A stretch of DNA of 64,000 bases from Celoporthe dispersa (lineage: Eukaryota; Ascomycota; Sordariomycetes; Diaporthales; Cryphonectriaceae), in the NCBI GenBank assembly GCA_016584495.1, contig WAID01000008.1, forward strand, positions 496,001 to 560,000, given 5' to 3'. Positions 11,517 to 25,231 of the stretch are shown piece by piece (position 1 is the stretch's first letter; each line of letters starts with the position of its first letter). The notes below the pieces were generated by a model. That model did not search any database. It was not told the DNA's origin and saw only the letters and a list, made by a program, of their open reading frames with translations. Made by a program: the position numbers and the translations under genes.

Positions 11517-14500
11517 ATAGTAGCTATAATATATATATCTTGTAATATAAAAGATATTTTATTATCACTTATTTTTTTAATTTATACTGAAATCAATATA
11601 GATAAGGACTATATTATTATCTAAAGCAATAATTATTATAAATTGGAATAAAATTCTCTTTTTATTATTAAATAATTGAATTAAACTTAATAAGCCTTAA
11701 TAAATTTATAAATTTAAAACTATTTTCTATAAACTCTATATTATTAAATAAGCAATTGATAAAGATTAAGCTATAATTAATATAGCTTGCGTTTTTATAG
11801 ATTAGCAAATTCTAGCTAAATAATATAATTCTTTTCGCAAATAGTCGATTAATTGGATTAATTGCTTAAATAAAGCAGTAGATTAGGCAAAAAGATATTT
11901 AAAATATCGAATTTAAGAAATTAGAGCTTAGAAAAGCGAGAGATATTCTTTAAAAAGTTTTATCTATAGACTTAAAGCAATTAGGATTTTGTTTATAATT
12001 TTTGGATATAATTCAAAATCAATCGATTAGCTAGAGCAAATATTTTTAAAGAGCGATAATTGGCTTTAAGAAGCTTTAATACTCTTACAAATATATACTC
12101 TGAGAATCTAGATTATAACTTTTTGCAGATTTTGAGAATACAGAAAATAAAAAATAAATACTATTAATATATAATAGATTTCTTCAATATAGAAAGAAAA
12201 TTATAATTTTAATTGCTATTGCAATATATAATCGAAAAGCTAGAATTATTTATTCGCAAGAATATTAGCGAAAATCTTTCTATTTTCTATCTTTTAGCTA
12301 AAATTAAAAGCAAATAATTTGCTAATAATTTGAAAATCAAATAAGAGATTTTATTTTATAAAGATATTATAGCTTCAGATATTATAATTCTTATAAGCTA
12401 TTTTGCTAATAAATAAAATTTAGATTATAATTTTAGAGATAGCTATTCTAATATATATAGCTTAGAAAGTGCAAATTTACTTAGCATTTTTATATTTTCT
12501 TTAGCAAAAAGAAATTTAGAAAATTATTCAATTACTATTCCCAGATTATTAATAATCTGATCTAAAGAGTTTTTAACTAGATATAGATTTCTCAAAAAAT
12601 AGCTGCTTTTCTTCGAAATCCGAAAAGTTTACTAAAATAGATTTTCAAATAAAAAAAGCAGTATAAGCTAAATTTATACAATTATTTTAGCTCCAATAAG
12701 CATATAAATTAAATTCAGTCTCTAATATATATTAAGAAAATTCAAATCTTTTAAAAGCTTAAAGATTATAGTCAAGCATTTATATTATATACTCTTATAA
12801 AGAAAAAATAGCAAAGCTTTATGCTTATTTTTATATAATAGAAGTTATAAATAGTTAAGAAATTATTAATAAATCTTAATTGAATATAGATTATTCTCTA
12901 TTAAAAGTCGAAAATTTATAGAATAATCTAATTATAGATAGGAATTTATTATCAGATTTATTAAAATTTAGTAATTCAGATAGAAATAATAAAAAGATTT
13001 CTTATATAGCTATAAGCGAATAAATCTTCTATAATATTTTCCCTAATCTTAACGAATTCTATTATCTCTTATAAATAAAGAGTTCAAAGAGAATATAATT
13101 AATCGTTTTTAGCTATATAAAGACTAGAATAATTATAATAATCTTTTAATTATTTTTTCAATAAATAGCAAAATAATAATCTGGAAAGATTTATAAATAT
13201 TTATTAATTGATATGAAATTTATATTAATAGAAGCTAAATTCGGGCATAATATCTAAATTATAATCTGCTAATATATTTAGCAAATATAGCTTATATATA
13301 ATTTTATTTTATCTTATTCTATAATAAATAAATAGAATTTATTGCGAAATAAGATAATTAGAAGTATTAGAAATATTAGTTAGTCTGAGATTTTTCCATA
13401 TTTTGCAAAATAGTAAAGGAATTATTAAATAATTAATAATATTTAAGGAAAAATGCTTGAATTAATCGAAATATTTTTGAATTTATCTATTAGATATACA
13501 AATTTAGTAAGCTAGCTAAATATTCTAAATCTTATTTAGCTTATAATATATAAGATTGGATTAATAAAGAACTAATAGCTTGATTTTTTGATTGATTTAG
13601 CTATAAGACTAATACTAGAAGTTTCGAGAAAAAGCTTAAAAATAAGCAGGAAATTTAGCATTTATTAGAGATTGCAAGAATAATTAAGCTTTAATAAGAA
13701 GTAATTATAGTAATAAAGCGATTAGAGATAGTATTTTTTAGAATTCCAAATATTAATATTTATTTGCTATTGATAATATTTTAGCAGCTAAAAGACTGAT
13801 TAGATTTATTTTATTATAGAATACTATTCTATTTTTGAACTCTTTTATAATAATTTAAAAATTTATTCTATATTCTAGAATAAGATTTCTATAAAATAAT
13901 CTTGGAGCAATAAAGATTGATTATTAAAGCTAGATAATAGTAAAGAGAATAATTTAATTAGAATTATTTGCTAATATTTGGTTTATGAACAATAATTACT
14001 AATAATATAGAAAAAGAATCTATCAAAAATAATAGATTTAATTCTAAAAAATCCTAGCTTTTTTGTTAATTTGCTAGGAAAGATTTATATAAAAGGTTTT
14101 TACTATTTATATAAATCAATTTCGATATTGATAATAGAGAATTTGCTTATAATATAGAAAAGAAAGAATAAAATCTATAATAAGAATATTATCTAGTAAA
14201 TAATAAGATTAATCTAAAATATTTGGAAAATAAGAATAATTAAGAGAAGAGTTATAAGAAGAAAGTAAATTCCTATGCAAATGATTCTATAGAAGAAAAA
14301 GATAATCTATTATTCGAAGAAGATATATAGATTACTAATTAAGAGAATTCGATTATTATAGATTTAGATATAAATATATTTGAAATTATTTATTTAGTCT
14401 ATAGTATATTCTTCTACTATTTATATTATACTAAATACTATTAATAAACTAATCTATAGCAGAATTATTTAGATACTTTATCTGCTTTGATATTTCTCTA

Positions 14501-15779
14501 AAATAATAGTGAATTAGAGTATTCAAGCTTATTGCCTAATATTACTCTATATTGAGAGAATTCTTATACTTATATTTATGCAATAGTATAAGTAAAGATA
14601 TTAGAATTAAATATTGATATATATATTAATATAAGAGTTAGTCGATATGCAATCTTAGTAGAATTAGTAAAGAGTTTTTCTAATATAATAATGAATTAGA
14701 ATATTAAAGCGAAATTATATAAAGTTAGCTTATTAGTTGCTTAAGCTTAAGCTGAATTCGATTTATATTTCTATGGATAGAAATAGAGGAAATTAGTAAT
14801 CTTCAAAACCAGAATTAATGTATAAGTATTAGATTAGCTTAATATTAATATTCTCTTAGGATAGGAGTTTAATATTCTATATTAAGTAGATATATTGAAT
14901 TCTGAAAGCTTTATTCGCTTTGGGTATTATTAAGAAGCAATTATATTAATAGATATTTTCGTTAAAATGGGATTTACTCATTTTCTAGTAAAAACTGCTT
15001 AAAGAATTACTTTATTATCTAATATATATATTTTGATTCCTATAGCAGTAAAGGAATTACCAAAAATATAATTTTCTTATTCAAGCTTTATTAGGAAAAT
15101 TGGATGAATTGCTTTATAAGCTAAATTTTTTAGAAAGTTTCGATAATTCTAGCTATAAATCAGTCTAATATCTTTATTACTTTAAGAAAAGGATAATTTG
15201 TAGGAATTATCTAGCTTTTCATAATAGATTATATAATAAGATTAGAGAATCTTTCTAATTATTTTTATTTGCAAGATATAAATATATTTCTCTAGCAGAA
15301 TAGTATTATACTATTAGTATAGGAGTTAAATAGTATTCAGATTGATATTTTATATTCTATTTGTGCTATAGATTAAGAGTTTATATATAATATTAAGCAA
15401 TCTGATTATCTATTGGATAATAAGAAATTTAAAGAATTAAGCAAATTGGATATTCGATACGATAATATAATTAATAAGATAAAGATTGATTTTTAGTATA
15501 TATATATATAATCGATTTTCTGAATTTATATAATAAGTAATTCAGTTAATATAATAGTATTTATATATATTCGAGGATATAGCTTTTATAGATATTTCTA
15601 TTGATTAGTAATTATATATTGATTTGATGAAAGATTGGCAAAACTATAAGATTAGCAGAAAATTATATTACTTTAGCAAAGAGGATTAAAAGATTATTAA
15701 CGAAATTATAGATAGTCTTTATGCTAAAGGATAAGCAAAGTAAATGGATAAAGCTATTCTATTCGGAGCATTTATTTTT

Positions 15780-16300
15780 ATAATCTAGAAGAGATTAGGT
15801 TTAATTAGGAAAAAACGGATAATTATGGATTTCTGAGCTTTAAATTAAATTATTATTCCAGATACTTATCTATTGCTTTTGCAATAAGAAATAATTAAAT
15901 AGCTGTGCAGAAAAATATTTATTATTATTGTAAATATATAATTATTTTTTTATTAATTCCTAATATATTTTGCTTATTATAACTAATTTATAATTATTAG
16001 TTATTAAGAGCAGGAAAGATTTAATATTGCAATTATAGGATTTTGGAATTTATTATTTTATATCTAATAATTTATAGATTAATTTTTGCAGCTATATAAA
16101 TATTTCTATATAGCATTTATTAATAATATTATTATCTATTTATTTATTATAAAGGAATATTTCTAATATTTAAGATCTATTCTGAATTTATTTATTATTA
16201 AATATATTATTTTGTCTAGATTCAAATTATTTATTGGATATCTATTAGTACATTTTTTAGATTTTAAGATAGATATTTTGGATATTTGCAATATAGAGCA
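15780..16300 (+). pseudogene. Gypsy B reverse transcriptase remnant
   Basis: The plus-strand translation retains a D-F/Y-x-A-L-N type start followed by P-D-x-Y-x-L-P-L-like spacing and an FFYQFL-H block. These match the Gypsy reverse-transcriptase core around the first catalytic region. Gln, Arg and Trp codons have become stops throughout. Inactive. Confidence 0.65.
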
Positions 16301-17519
16301 ATGATTATAAGCTATATAAGATTTTAAATTTCTAATAATCTTGCAATATTTAGAGAAATTTATTAGCTTTACTAAATAGCTTCGCTATCTAATTCTAAGA
16401 TTTAGCTGATAGATAGATTTATTGCAAAAAAGAAAGATAGAGATATTGCGTGCTGTATATAATAATAATTGTCTATTTAAAGATTAAAAGCGAAAGAGAT
16501 ATATTTTAAGAGCGATATTTGAATCTATTATTAAGAAGCAAGCTAGCTTTAAAGATTTTAAAATTGCTTTAGGAGCTAAAAATGCATTCTTTTATCAAGA
16601 TCTAGATAGGTTATTATTTATATAATTAGATGCTTTCAAAGAAATTGGATTTTCAAGAATTGCTTTTCAATTAGTATTTGATTATATATAGGATAATATT
16701 TCTCTAATATCAAGAATTGCTATCTAATTTATACTATATTTCAGCAAGATTATTAATATTGTAGAATAAAAATATTAGTTTACAGAATTGGAAATAGCTT
16801 ATTTAATTTAGCTAGTTTGAAAATTATAAATTATTATTAGATTGAATTAGGCTAAGCTAGTTTATATCTTAATAGATTATATAGCTATTGTAAATATTGT
16901 TTATTCTATTTTTTTGAATATTATAGATAAAACTAAAGTGAATTTCAAATTTATATTCGCTTTGGAATATTTGAATTAGTTCGATCTAAAAGCTTACTAT
17001 ATTTTAGATAAATTAAATATTCTAATAGATATAATATTTAGATTATTCTCTATTCAATAATCTATAGAAAATAAAGAAATGCTAGACAAAATCTAGGAAA
17101 ATAAGCTTATCTATATTATATTCGAATTATATATAAGCGAATTTATAAGAATCTAGATTAAGAAAGGATATTCTAATTATCTAGGATAAGTAAGAATCTT
17201 ATATTAATTGGATGAATAAACTAGTAAGATTAAATTACTTTTTGCAAAAAATATTAATAAGCTATTATATTTTCAAAATCTTAATAGTAAATAGCAATTA
17301 TATATTCCAAATACTATAGCTATAGTATTTATTATAAATATATATAATAATAAGTATTATTTTGGAGTAAATTGAATTTAGTATAATCTTATTAATTATT
17401 TAATTATTAAATATTATTATGCTAAAATCGATAAATATATTTCTATTTGCTGAATATGCTAAGAAAATAATAATAATAATTAGCTATCTTTTAATAAAAT
17501 GCAATCAATTCTGATTTTC

Positions 17520-18440
17520 CTAATTCCTTTTTATATAATTATTATAGATTTTGTAATTAGAATATTAGTAATATTAGCTGCAAATATTATATAGATATAT
17601 GCAAAGATATTCTTTTTGAATGCTTTTCTTATAATTATTAATAAATTTTCCAAAGCTATTATAATTATTCTAGAAAATATAATCTATATTGCAGAAGATT
17701 AAGCAAAAATTATATGCAAATTGCTATATTTCTCTAATTAGGGAATTTTATAGAAAATTATCTTAAATAGGAATATTAAATTCTTATTAATATTCTGGAA
17801 AGTATTATAGGAAGCTATAGATATTAAGCTAGCTTATTCTATTGCTTAATATTCTCAAATTGATAGGCAATCTAAGATTAAGAATCGAATAATCGAATTA
17901 GCAATAAGATATTTCTTTATAGCAAATCCAAATATTGAGTAGATTAAAGCTGTATTAATATTGCAATTTAATTTGAATAATGCATATTATCGAACTATTA
18001 AGTATTTAGCTAATTAAATTTTATATAAATTTAATCTAATTGCAAGTATATAGATAGCAGATAATATATTAGAGCTAGCTAGAAATATCTTTTAAAAGGA
18101 AGTATAATTTGCGATTGCTAAAGCGTAGATAGCTGTAAAATAGCAATATGATAAATAATATAGATAAATCTTTTTCTAGCTTTAAAATTGGGTATATATC
18201 TAGATTAGAAATGATTATTTTCTTTTAGGCAATCTATTACGAAAGTACTTCTAATAATAAATAGGATCTTTTCAAATAATAAAGAAAATTAGAAATCTAG
18301 TATATAAATTCAAATTATCTTTATATATAAATATATATTCCGTAATTTCTATTACTTAGTTATTAGCTGCAAATCTATTGCAAAGTAATCTCTATAGATA
18401 AGATCTAATATATTAGAATCCGGAGAAAGTAAATAAGGAT
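17520..18440 (+). pseudogene. Gypsy B integrase core and C-terminal remnant
   Basis: Plus-strand remnants show a D-F-V beginning of the integrase core. Near 17,855-17,900 there is a D-x-Q-S-E-I-K-N-R block containing the catalytic Glu context. Around 18,270-18,440 lies a GSFQIIKKIRNLVYKF-like stretch, typical of the Gypsy integrase C-terminal region ahead of a chromodomain. Many in-frame stops. Inactive. Confidence 0.65.
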
Positions 18441-18899
18441 TCGAATATAAACAAATATTGAAAAGATTATTATTATTATAAATTGGAAAAGATTATTAAT
18501 TATTATAAATAGAGATATGAATATAGATTTATAAAGACTAAATATCTAATAAAGTAGATAGGATATTCAAGCTAATTTAATATATAGATACTAAAAAATG
18601 CTTTATCAGCTAATAAATTAATTTAGGAATTCGATAAGAAAATAAGCTTAATAGAGCGCTTTAGAGATAAAGCTGAGTTCTATTGATGATTTGCAATAAT
18701 AAAGCTTAAGCTAAATAAATTATAAGTAAATTTAATGCTTTGCAGACAAAGAAGATTGTGCAAAAACGAAAATCTATAAATTTCGTTCTAAATAGCAGAT
18801 AAAAGAAATTAATTATAAAGGATATTACTATATATAGTTTCTAAGCAATAGTAAATTTATTACGAAATTATATAGACTGATTTTATAGTTTTATTAAGC

Positions 18900-21854
18900 T
18901 TTTTATCTTTTATTATATTTGCTTATAATATATATATTCTTTTTTACGAATTTATTATATATTATCTTATTACTATTATTAATTATTTATTAGCAAATTA
19001 TTATATTTTCCAATTATATATACTCTTATAGCTATGATTTTCTCTTTTTATTATCTTTTATTCTATATTTTCTTATTTAATCTATTATCTATTAGCTTTT
19101 TATTCTGAATTATTTTATACTTAAGCATTATATAGATTATTATTAAGTTCGCATAAGGCTATTTTATAAATCTGCCTTTCTATTTTTATATTGCAAAAGT
19201 TTATTAATAATTAATAATATATAATATACTTAATTTCTATACAGTATTATATTCTATATTCTAAGATTTAGTGGGATAAGAATATAAGCGTAATTGCATT
19301 ATAGAATATGCTAAGTTTGTTTATAAAGCTTTATTATATGATCGCTTTATAGTTGATAATTATTACTAAGCCTTTTATTTTTTCGGAAGAGAGAATTGGA
19401 TTTATAAGAATATTTATATAATAAAGAATTATCTAAGCAGTTTTCTTTATTGATAAATCGCTTATATTAAAGCTTTTCGAAAAGCTATTATTTGTAAAAG
19501 CTATATGGATTTTATTAATCGAGAAATCGAATTCAATATCTATATTCTATAATCAGAGTTAGGCTATTAATCGATTAACTGCTTTATTATTATTAAGTAA
19601 GCAAAGGAATATATTAGGGATTATTCAATTCCTATTTGGATAGATTAAGATAGCTTAATCTATTGAAGCTGGGATCTCAATCCAGATATATATATAAGAG
19701 AAAAGAATAAAAATAAGAATAATAAAGAAGAATTAATAACTGATATAGATAATAATTCTTCTTAAATATTCGAATTTACTGCGAATTTACTATATGCGGA
19801 TAGATTATTCTTTGCTCTTTTTACTCTATTCTTCTCTTAATGTATTTAATAGGATATTATAAGCTATATTGTAAACTGATCTTGCAATTACAAAAGATAA
19901 TTCATCTATATAGATAATAAAGCTATAGATATTTCTTAAATTTAATTCAAAATCAATAAGCTAGATGCTATTTATTATACTACTAATTTAGCGAAGATTA
20001 TTATAGCTTATAATTACTAAGCGCTTAATAATTCTCTAATTATATAGAAAAAAATAGCAAAAAATATCTAGTTTATTCTAGCTAATATAGGCAAGATTAA
20101 GCTTATTATTCCTCAATTAGCTTTTACTCTTGAAGCTATAATAGCTTAGAATTTTATTATTTTTAACTGCAAGCAAGGATATTTTATTTAGGATAATAAG
20201 CTAAAGAAGATTGGGTTGCGCTTTTTGGCTAATCTTTTCTTTAGCGAGATTGCTAGATATAGTTTCGGTATACGAATCCTCTCCGATCTATTCCGAGGAA
20301 TGAATATATTTTTTAGTATTGATTTTATTTCTGCTAAGGAGAGCATTAGTTTTTCTATTTGTAAAAAGCTTTTATTTTTCAAATAGATAATCAAATCGAA
20401 TACTTGATATAAGATTTCTAATAAACGAATTTCTATTATTTGGGAGAAGTGTACTACTGCTATTAATAATCTGATTATTTAGTTCAGCTATTCTCTGAAT
20501 ATTAGCTTTTGCTATTTTACTATAGCTAGTAATTTTTTTAATATCTATTATATTTTTATAGTAGATATTGCTTGCTAAATCTGCAAATTTGCAGATAAAT
20601 TGAGTAAGCTGGATATAGAGAATACTATAATTTAGAATATAAGCATGCACTTTATTATAGTCTATATATTGGGATACTATTAGGATTTCCGATCTATCAA
20701 AAGAGTTTAGGCTGAAGGGAGTATCTAGATTGATCTTTAGAAAATATTCGAGAAGTAAATAGCAGCTTGCTAGACTATTTTTATTCTGGAGAATTTTTGG
20801 GAATGCAAGAAGCATATGCTTAGTATAGAGTAATATTTGGATACAAAAGAGGCTATTAAGACTTTTCTCTTTATTTCGGAAGATTGCTGATCTAATGCAG
20901 AAAAGATTATCGATAAGAAAGTAGCTGCTATCTTTGACATTTTAGTCTATAAGATAGAGAAAAATATTCGAATACAGGATAAATCCTTTCTATAAGAGAT
21001 TTACTAAGCTTTTCTCGATAAGATATAGTTAGATAAGCAATTATAAGATTAGCATAATTCTAATAGCTATATAATTATTAATTATATTTGTATTGATATA
21101 GATTTTCGGAATTCCTTTTATTATAAATGAATTTACTATTAATTTATTATAGTTTATTTTTGATAGGCTATAGTTAATAAAGCAGATATAAAATTAGTAT
21201 ATCTTTAATTATTATATGGTTATTAATTATATCTATATAGATTGTGAGTTTTGATTTTTATTAGTCTAATATACTTTTGGCTATATTTTCTCTTTTTGAA
21301 TTACTAGTTCAGGATAGAGAGCTATCTTGATTAATTGAATATATTCGAATCAGCTATTTTTTATTAGGAGATTATATTAGCACTTATTTTCTATTAGAGC
21401 TTGGGAATAGTAATCTATTTTTAGAGTATTTGATCGGATATTTACTGGTTAATATAGCTATAGCTTTATTTGTATTGATTCTAAGGAAATAAGAAAAGTA
21501 TATTTATTATGAATTCAGGCTAGGAAATCAATAGGATAGAGTTAGCGTTTTGCTTTTAGTATTTTATTTTCTTATATTGCGAATCTATAGTAAATATAGC
21601 TATATATCCGATATTTGATTAGCATTAAATACTATAGACAATATGAATAATAGAGTAGTTTCTTTTGTATAATATTTGGAATATAGACTGAAGAGTAGGT
21701 GCTCTAGTCTAATATAAGAATATAAACCTAGAAGATTAGCAATCCTTTTAGGCTATTGAACTTATGCCTCTAGCAAGGCTAAGGATAGTCTTACAATTCA
21801 TTTCTTTGTGTTAAATATTTCCTTTGCGGATAAAGGCTATAAGGGGCTGGCAAT
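18900..21854. other. Unexplained 3' region of Gypsy element B
   Basis: About 2.9 kb between the integrase remnant and the 3' LTR, less AT-saturated than its surroundings. Antisense open frames at 20,372-20,815 and 20,188-20,394 are probably by-products of RIP: stops accumulate on the sense strand. An RIP-altered inverted copy of part of it (about 18.8-19.6 kb) recurs at 38.3-39.4 kb. It may hold an extra ORF or a nested element. The 3' end reads AAGGGGCTGGCAAT before the LTR, a possible polypurine tract. Confidence 0.4.
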
Positions 21855-22191
21855 TGATGCACTTACTATCACTTGATGGTGCATTTACTACGGAAGGCGT
21901 AGTGAATTCACCACGGAATATGTGGTGAATTTACTATGGAATGTGTGGTGAATTCACTATGGAATGTGTGGTGAATTCACTATGGAATGTATGGTGAATT
22001 CACTGGTGAATGCGTGGGGCATTCACTATGGAATGCATGGTGAATTCACTGGCGAATGTTGGGTGAATTCACCCGCAGCCTCTGACAACTATATATATAT
22101 CTAGGGTAGATTTCGTTTCTCTTTCTTCTTCGAAGAAAGGGTATCCCTCGTAATATATCTGCAATGCATTGCATACTTCAGCCGCCCAACA
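21855..22191 (+). repeat. 3' LTR of Gypsy element B
   Basis: 337 bp, TGATGCAC...AACA. It is longer than the 5' LTR by 22 bp, close to one repeat unit, and visibly less mutated. It is preceded by a purine-rich stretch. Confidence 0.85.
21879..22078 (+). repeat. 23-bp palindrome-bearing tandem array in 3' LTR
   Basis: Eight complete 23-bp units (21,879-22,062) plus a 16-bp partial. The consensus is GTGAATTCAC followed by a variable TATGGAATGTGTG-like half. Most units keep the perfect 10-bp palindrome. Confidence 0.93.
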
Positions 22192-22196
22192 AATAA

Positions 22197-22934
22197 TTTC
22201 AATATGATATATTAAAATTTTTTATTATTTATTTTATAATAAAACAAAATTATAAAAAAATAAATTGAATTTTATTATACAAAATAAAAGCTTTATTAAC
22301 AAATACTAATTTATTTTCTTATTTATAGAAAGAAATATTAATAATAGCTTATTATTTATATAATTATATATTATATTTAATTATTATTTTTAAAATGCTT
22401 TTGGAATTAAAAAAAAATAAATCGAATATTAATAATATAAAAGTTTTCGATAGCTTATTATATTATAAATTAAAATTGAATCTAAAACTGCTTTAGATTT
22501 TTTAATTAATTTTAATCAAAATAATTCTTATTATAAAATATAGATTTTAAAACGCAGCTTGTTAATATAAATTCAAAATTTAAAAATAATAGAAAATAGC
22601 TTTCTAAAATTATCGAATAAAAACAAATATATATCGAAATCAAATTTAAATAGCTTAAATAATAAATCTAATATTATTTCGAATAACGAATTATTATTTA
22701 AATTATAAAACAAATTAATAAATTAAATAAGCTATTTTTACAAATTCTTTTTTTTAATAAAAATAATTTAGTTTTTACAAAAAAGTTTAATAAAATAATA
22801 ATATTGCTTTTCAAAATAAAAATATTATTATTAAAAACAATATTAACGAATTAATTAATATATTAATTTATATAATTAATATAAATAAAAAATTATTTAT
22901 TTATAAATAAGCTATAAATAGCAAAGAAGCTATA
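22197..22934 (+). mobile_element. Copia internal fragment (right of Gypsy insertion)
   Basis: Matches the reverse complement of about 32,000-32,890 of the Copia element on the other strand, so it is the forward-oriented continuation of the fragment at 10,714-11,201. It ends at 22,935 where a family D LTR begins. Confidence 0.6.
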
Positions 22935-23124
22935 TTGTAATAAGCATTGCTATAGCTTAGCGTTCAATAAGTATAAAAAAAATTTATGTTAATAAAAGCA
23001 ATATCAAAATGCAATTCAAATAAATATTAAAAATATCTGAATATTTCTACAATATATTACTAGCAATAAAGCTATTACTTATATTAGAAATAATATTTAG
23101 ATTAACAATTGAAAAGCTATATAT
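22935..23124 (+). repeat. Family D solo LTR, left half
   Basis: Starts TGTAATAAGCATTGC and aligns with the reverse complement of 44,403-44,819. It is interrupted at TATAT (23,120-23,124) by Gypsy element C and resumes at 29,489. Confidence 0.75.
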
Positions 23125-23379
23125 TGTTACGATAGCTGGCAGAGAGGCAGGTGAACGACGAGCAGGCGTATCGATTCTCTATTCTAGCTACAAATAGGCA
23201 AGCTCTATCCTCAGATAGATATAGGCTCTATTGATAGGATATAGCTCAAGGAGCTATAATTACAGATAGCGAGCAGAATAGAGTTTTATTCAATAGATTG
23301 ATTATATAAGCAATTTATATAATCATACTTAACTCTCTGGATTAGTGTATTAGCAATTTTAAAAAAGCTATTTGTAATA
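23125..23379 (-). repeat. LTR of Gypsy element C (left copy)
   Basis: 255 bp; aligns with 29,233-29,488 with almost only C/T and G/A differences. It ends in AATA where TG...CA ends would have CA. Confidence 0.78.
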
Positions 23380-24705
23380 TTACTTTTTTTTCTAGAATTA
23401 AGCTTTAGCGAGCTGATTTTCTAAAATCTAAATCTAAATGAATATCAGCGATAGTAATTGCTTATAATCTTCTAAACATTCTCGAGATATAAAGCAAGCA
23501 TTTTTTTACGATTGTTATAGCTAATCTATTTAATAATATATTTCAAATATAAGCTGCTTTTTCTATAATAGTCTTAGCAAGAGTTTAGAATTTCGTCGAT
23601 CTCTTATTTTTATAAGCTATCAATTTCTATAAATAAGAATAATTTGTTTTATTATTTGAATAATAAATCGATAATAATAAATTGGAATAAATTAATATAG
23701 AATATAGAATATATTTTTATAAATTCAAGCAAATAGAAGCAATATATATATAAGATAATAATTTTCTTAATATAGAATAAACTATAATTTTTCTAATCTA
23801 ATTTTTAATAAAATATAAAATCTTAATATTATAAATATTTAGCTAAACTTTTTAGCTTATTTAATATTATTAAGCAAAATATTATTTTTAATTAATTTAT
23901 TTTTTATAATAAAAGCAAATTATAAGCAGCTTATTATATAAATATTTATTAATATTATATATTAGAAATGCGAATTTTTTAATATTATAAATAGCAAATT
24001 TATTAATAAATATAATTAGTTTGAATCTTAAATAGAAGTAAAAGCTATAATTAATAAAAAATAGTATTATAATAATAAATTCGAAAATAGTATTATTAAT
24101 AATAAATTTAGTAAAAGAAAGTTAATTTAATTAATTATTTTGCAAATATAATATATATAGCTATAAATATTATTTTAATAAAATATTTATTCTTTTAATT
24201 TAGTTATTAATTTTTGAATAATAAATTATAAATAAAAATATAAATATAAATAAGCGCTAAATTAAATATTTTCAAAATTTAAATATAAATTAAAATCTTT
24301 AATTAGATATAATAATAGCAAATAAGCTATATAATTTCTATATATTTTTAGTAAATAAGCAAATAATTCTTTTAAAATTATAAATTCTTTTGCAAATAAT
24401 AAAATATTATATTTTAATTAAATAATTTATTATTATTATAGTAATATTATATTCTTAATTTAGAAATAAATAAATAATAAAATTAATTAATATATTTTTC
24501 TAAAATTATTTCAATATAAGTAAAAGCTTTAGCAAACTCTAATAAATTTTGCAATTAAGCTTTATATAGCAATATTAATAGCAATTATTAATCTAATAAT
24601 AAATATATCTTAATATTTAAAACTAATAATATTTTTAATTTAGAATTTTATAAGTTTTAATAATTTTAGAATATTCAATAATTAAAGCAATATAATAAGC
24701 TTTTA

Positions 24706-25231
24706 AATTAAATACAGAAATAAATAAAGATTATTTCTAAATAGCTTCAGTTCTATCTAATGGAGCAAAAACTCCAATATCTTTCAATAGAAGCAAAAGC
24801 TCCGTAATAGGAATTCTATCCTATTATTAATTTAAAACAAACATTCGTTATTAAATTAAATAACAATAAGAAATTCTATTAAAAAGAATGCTATATTAAT
24901 CAAATAAGATTAAATAACAATAGAATTCTATAAAAAAGGAATTCTATAATAAAATTAGAATTCCAATATACGAATGTTATTAGCAGATTAAAATTACATT
25001 AATTAGCTAAAGAATGCTAAACGCTAATTAAATAACAAATAATAGTAATTTTAATCAAATTAGTAAAACTAGATTGAAAGAAAATTCAATTATAAATATA
25101 TCGAATATTTCCTTCTTATTCGAATAGCTAGATAGAAGAACTATCAACGAATATAACAGTTCTTCAACTATTGACTATCAATCTTCTACTTCTTCAATCT
25201 TTCAGTTTTCCCACTTCCTACTACCTTTTGA
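24706..25231 (-). repeat. Solo Copia LTR nested in element C
   Basis: Reverse orientation of the LTR at 29,789-30,341, ending CTACCTTTTGA at 25,231. The first 20-30 bp are not clear. No Copia internal sequence adjoins it, so it is a solo LTR. Confidence 0.75.

Larger units (their letters stand above)
11202..22191 (+). mobile_element. Gypsy-type LTR retrotransposon B, RIP-degraded, about 11 kb
   Basis: Bounded by related LTRs at 11,202-11,516 and 21,855-22,191, each starting TGATGCAC and ending AACA. AATAA flanks both outer ends (11,197-11,201 and 22,192-22,196), a plausible 5-bp target duplication. On the plus strand I recognise, through many stops, a reverse transcriptase (about 15.8-16.3 kb), an integrase core (about 17.5-18.1 kb) and an integrase C-terminal region (about 18.2-18.5 kb), in Gypsy order. 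Everything before about 15.7 kb should be gag/protease. The 2.9 kb between about 18.9 and 21.85 kb is not explained by a standard pol. No domain is intact, so the copy cannot be autonomous. Confidence 0.85.

Noticed and set aside
20188..20815. Antisense open frames of 147 and 68 codons inside Gypsy element B
   Set aside because: RIP creates TAA/TAG mainly on the sense strand of an element and leaves the other strand relatively open; the composition is AT-driven and no motif is recognisable.
11202..22078. CRISPR-like regular repeats
   Set aside because: The 23-bp units are directly tandem without unique spacers, occur inside LTRs, and the genome is fungal.
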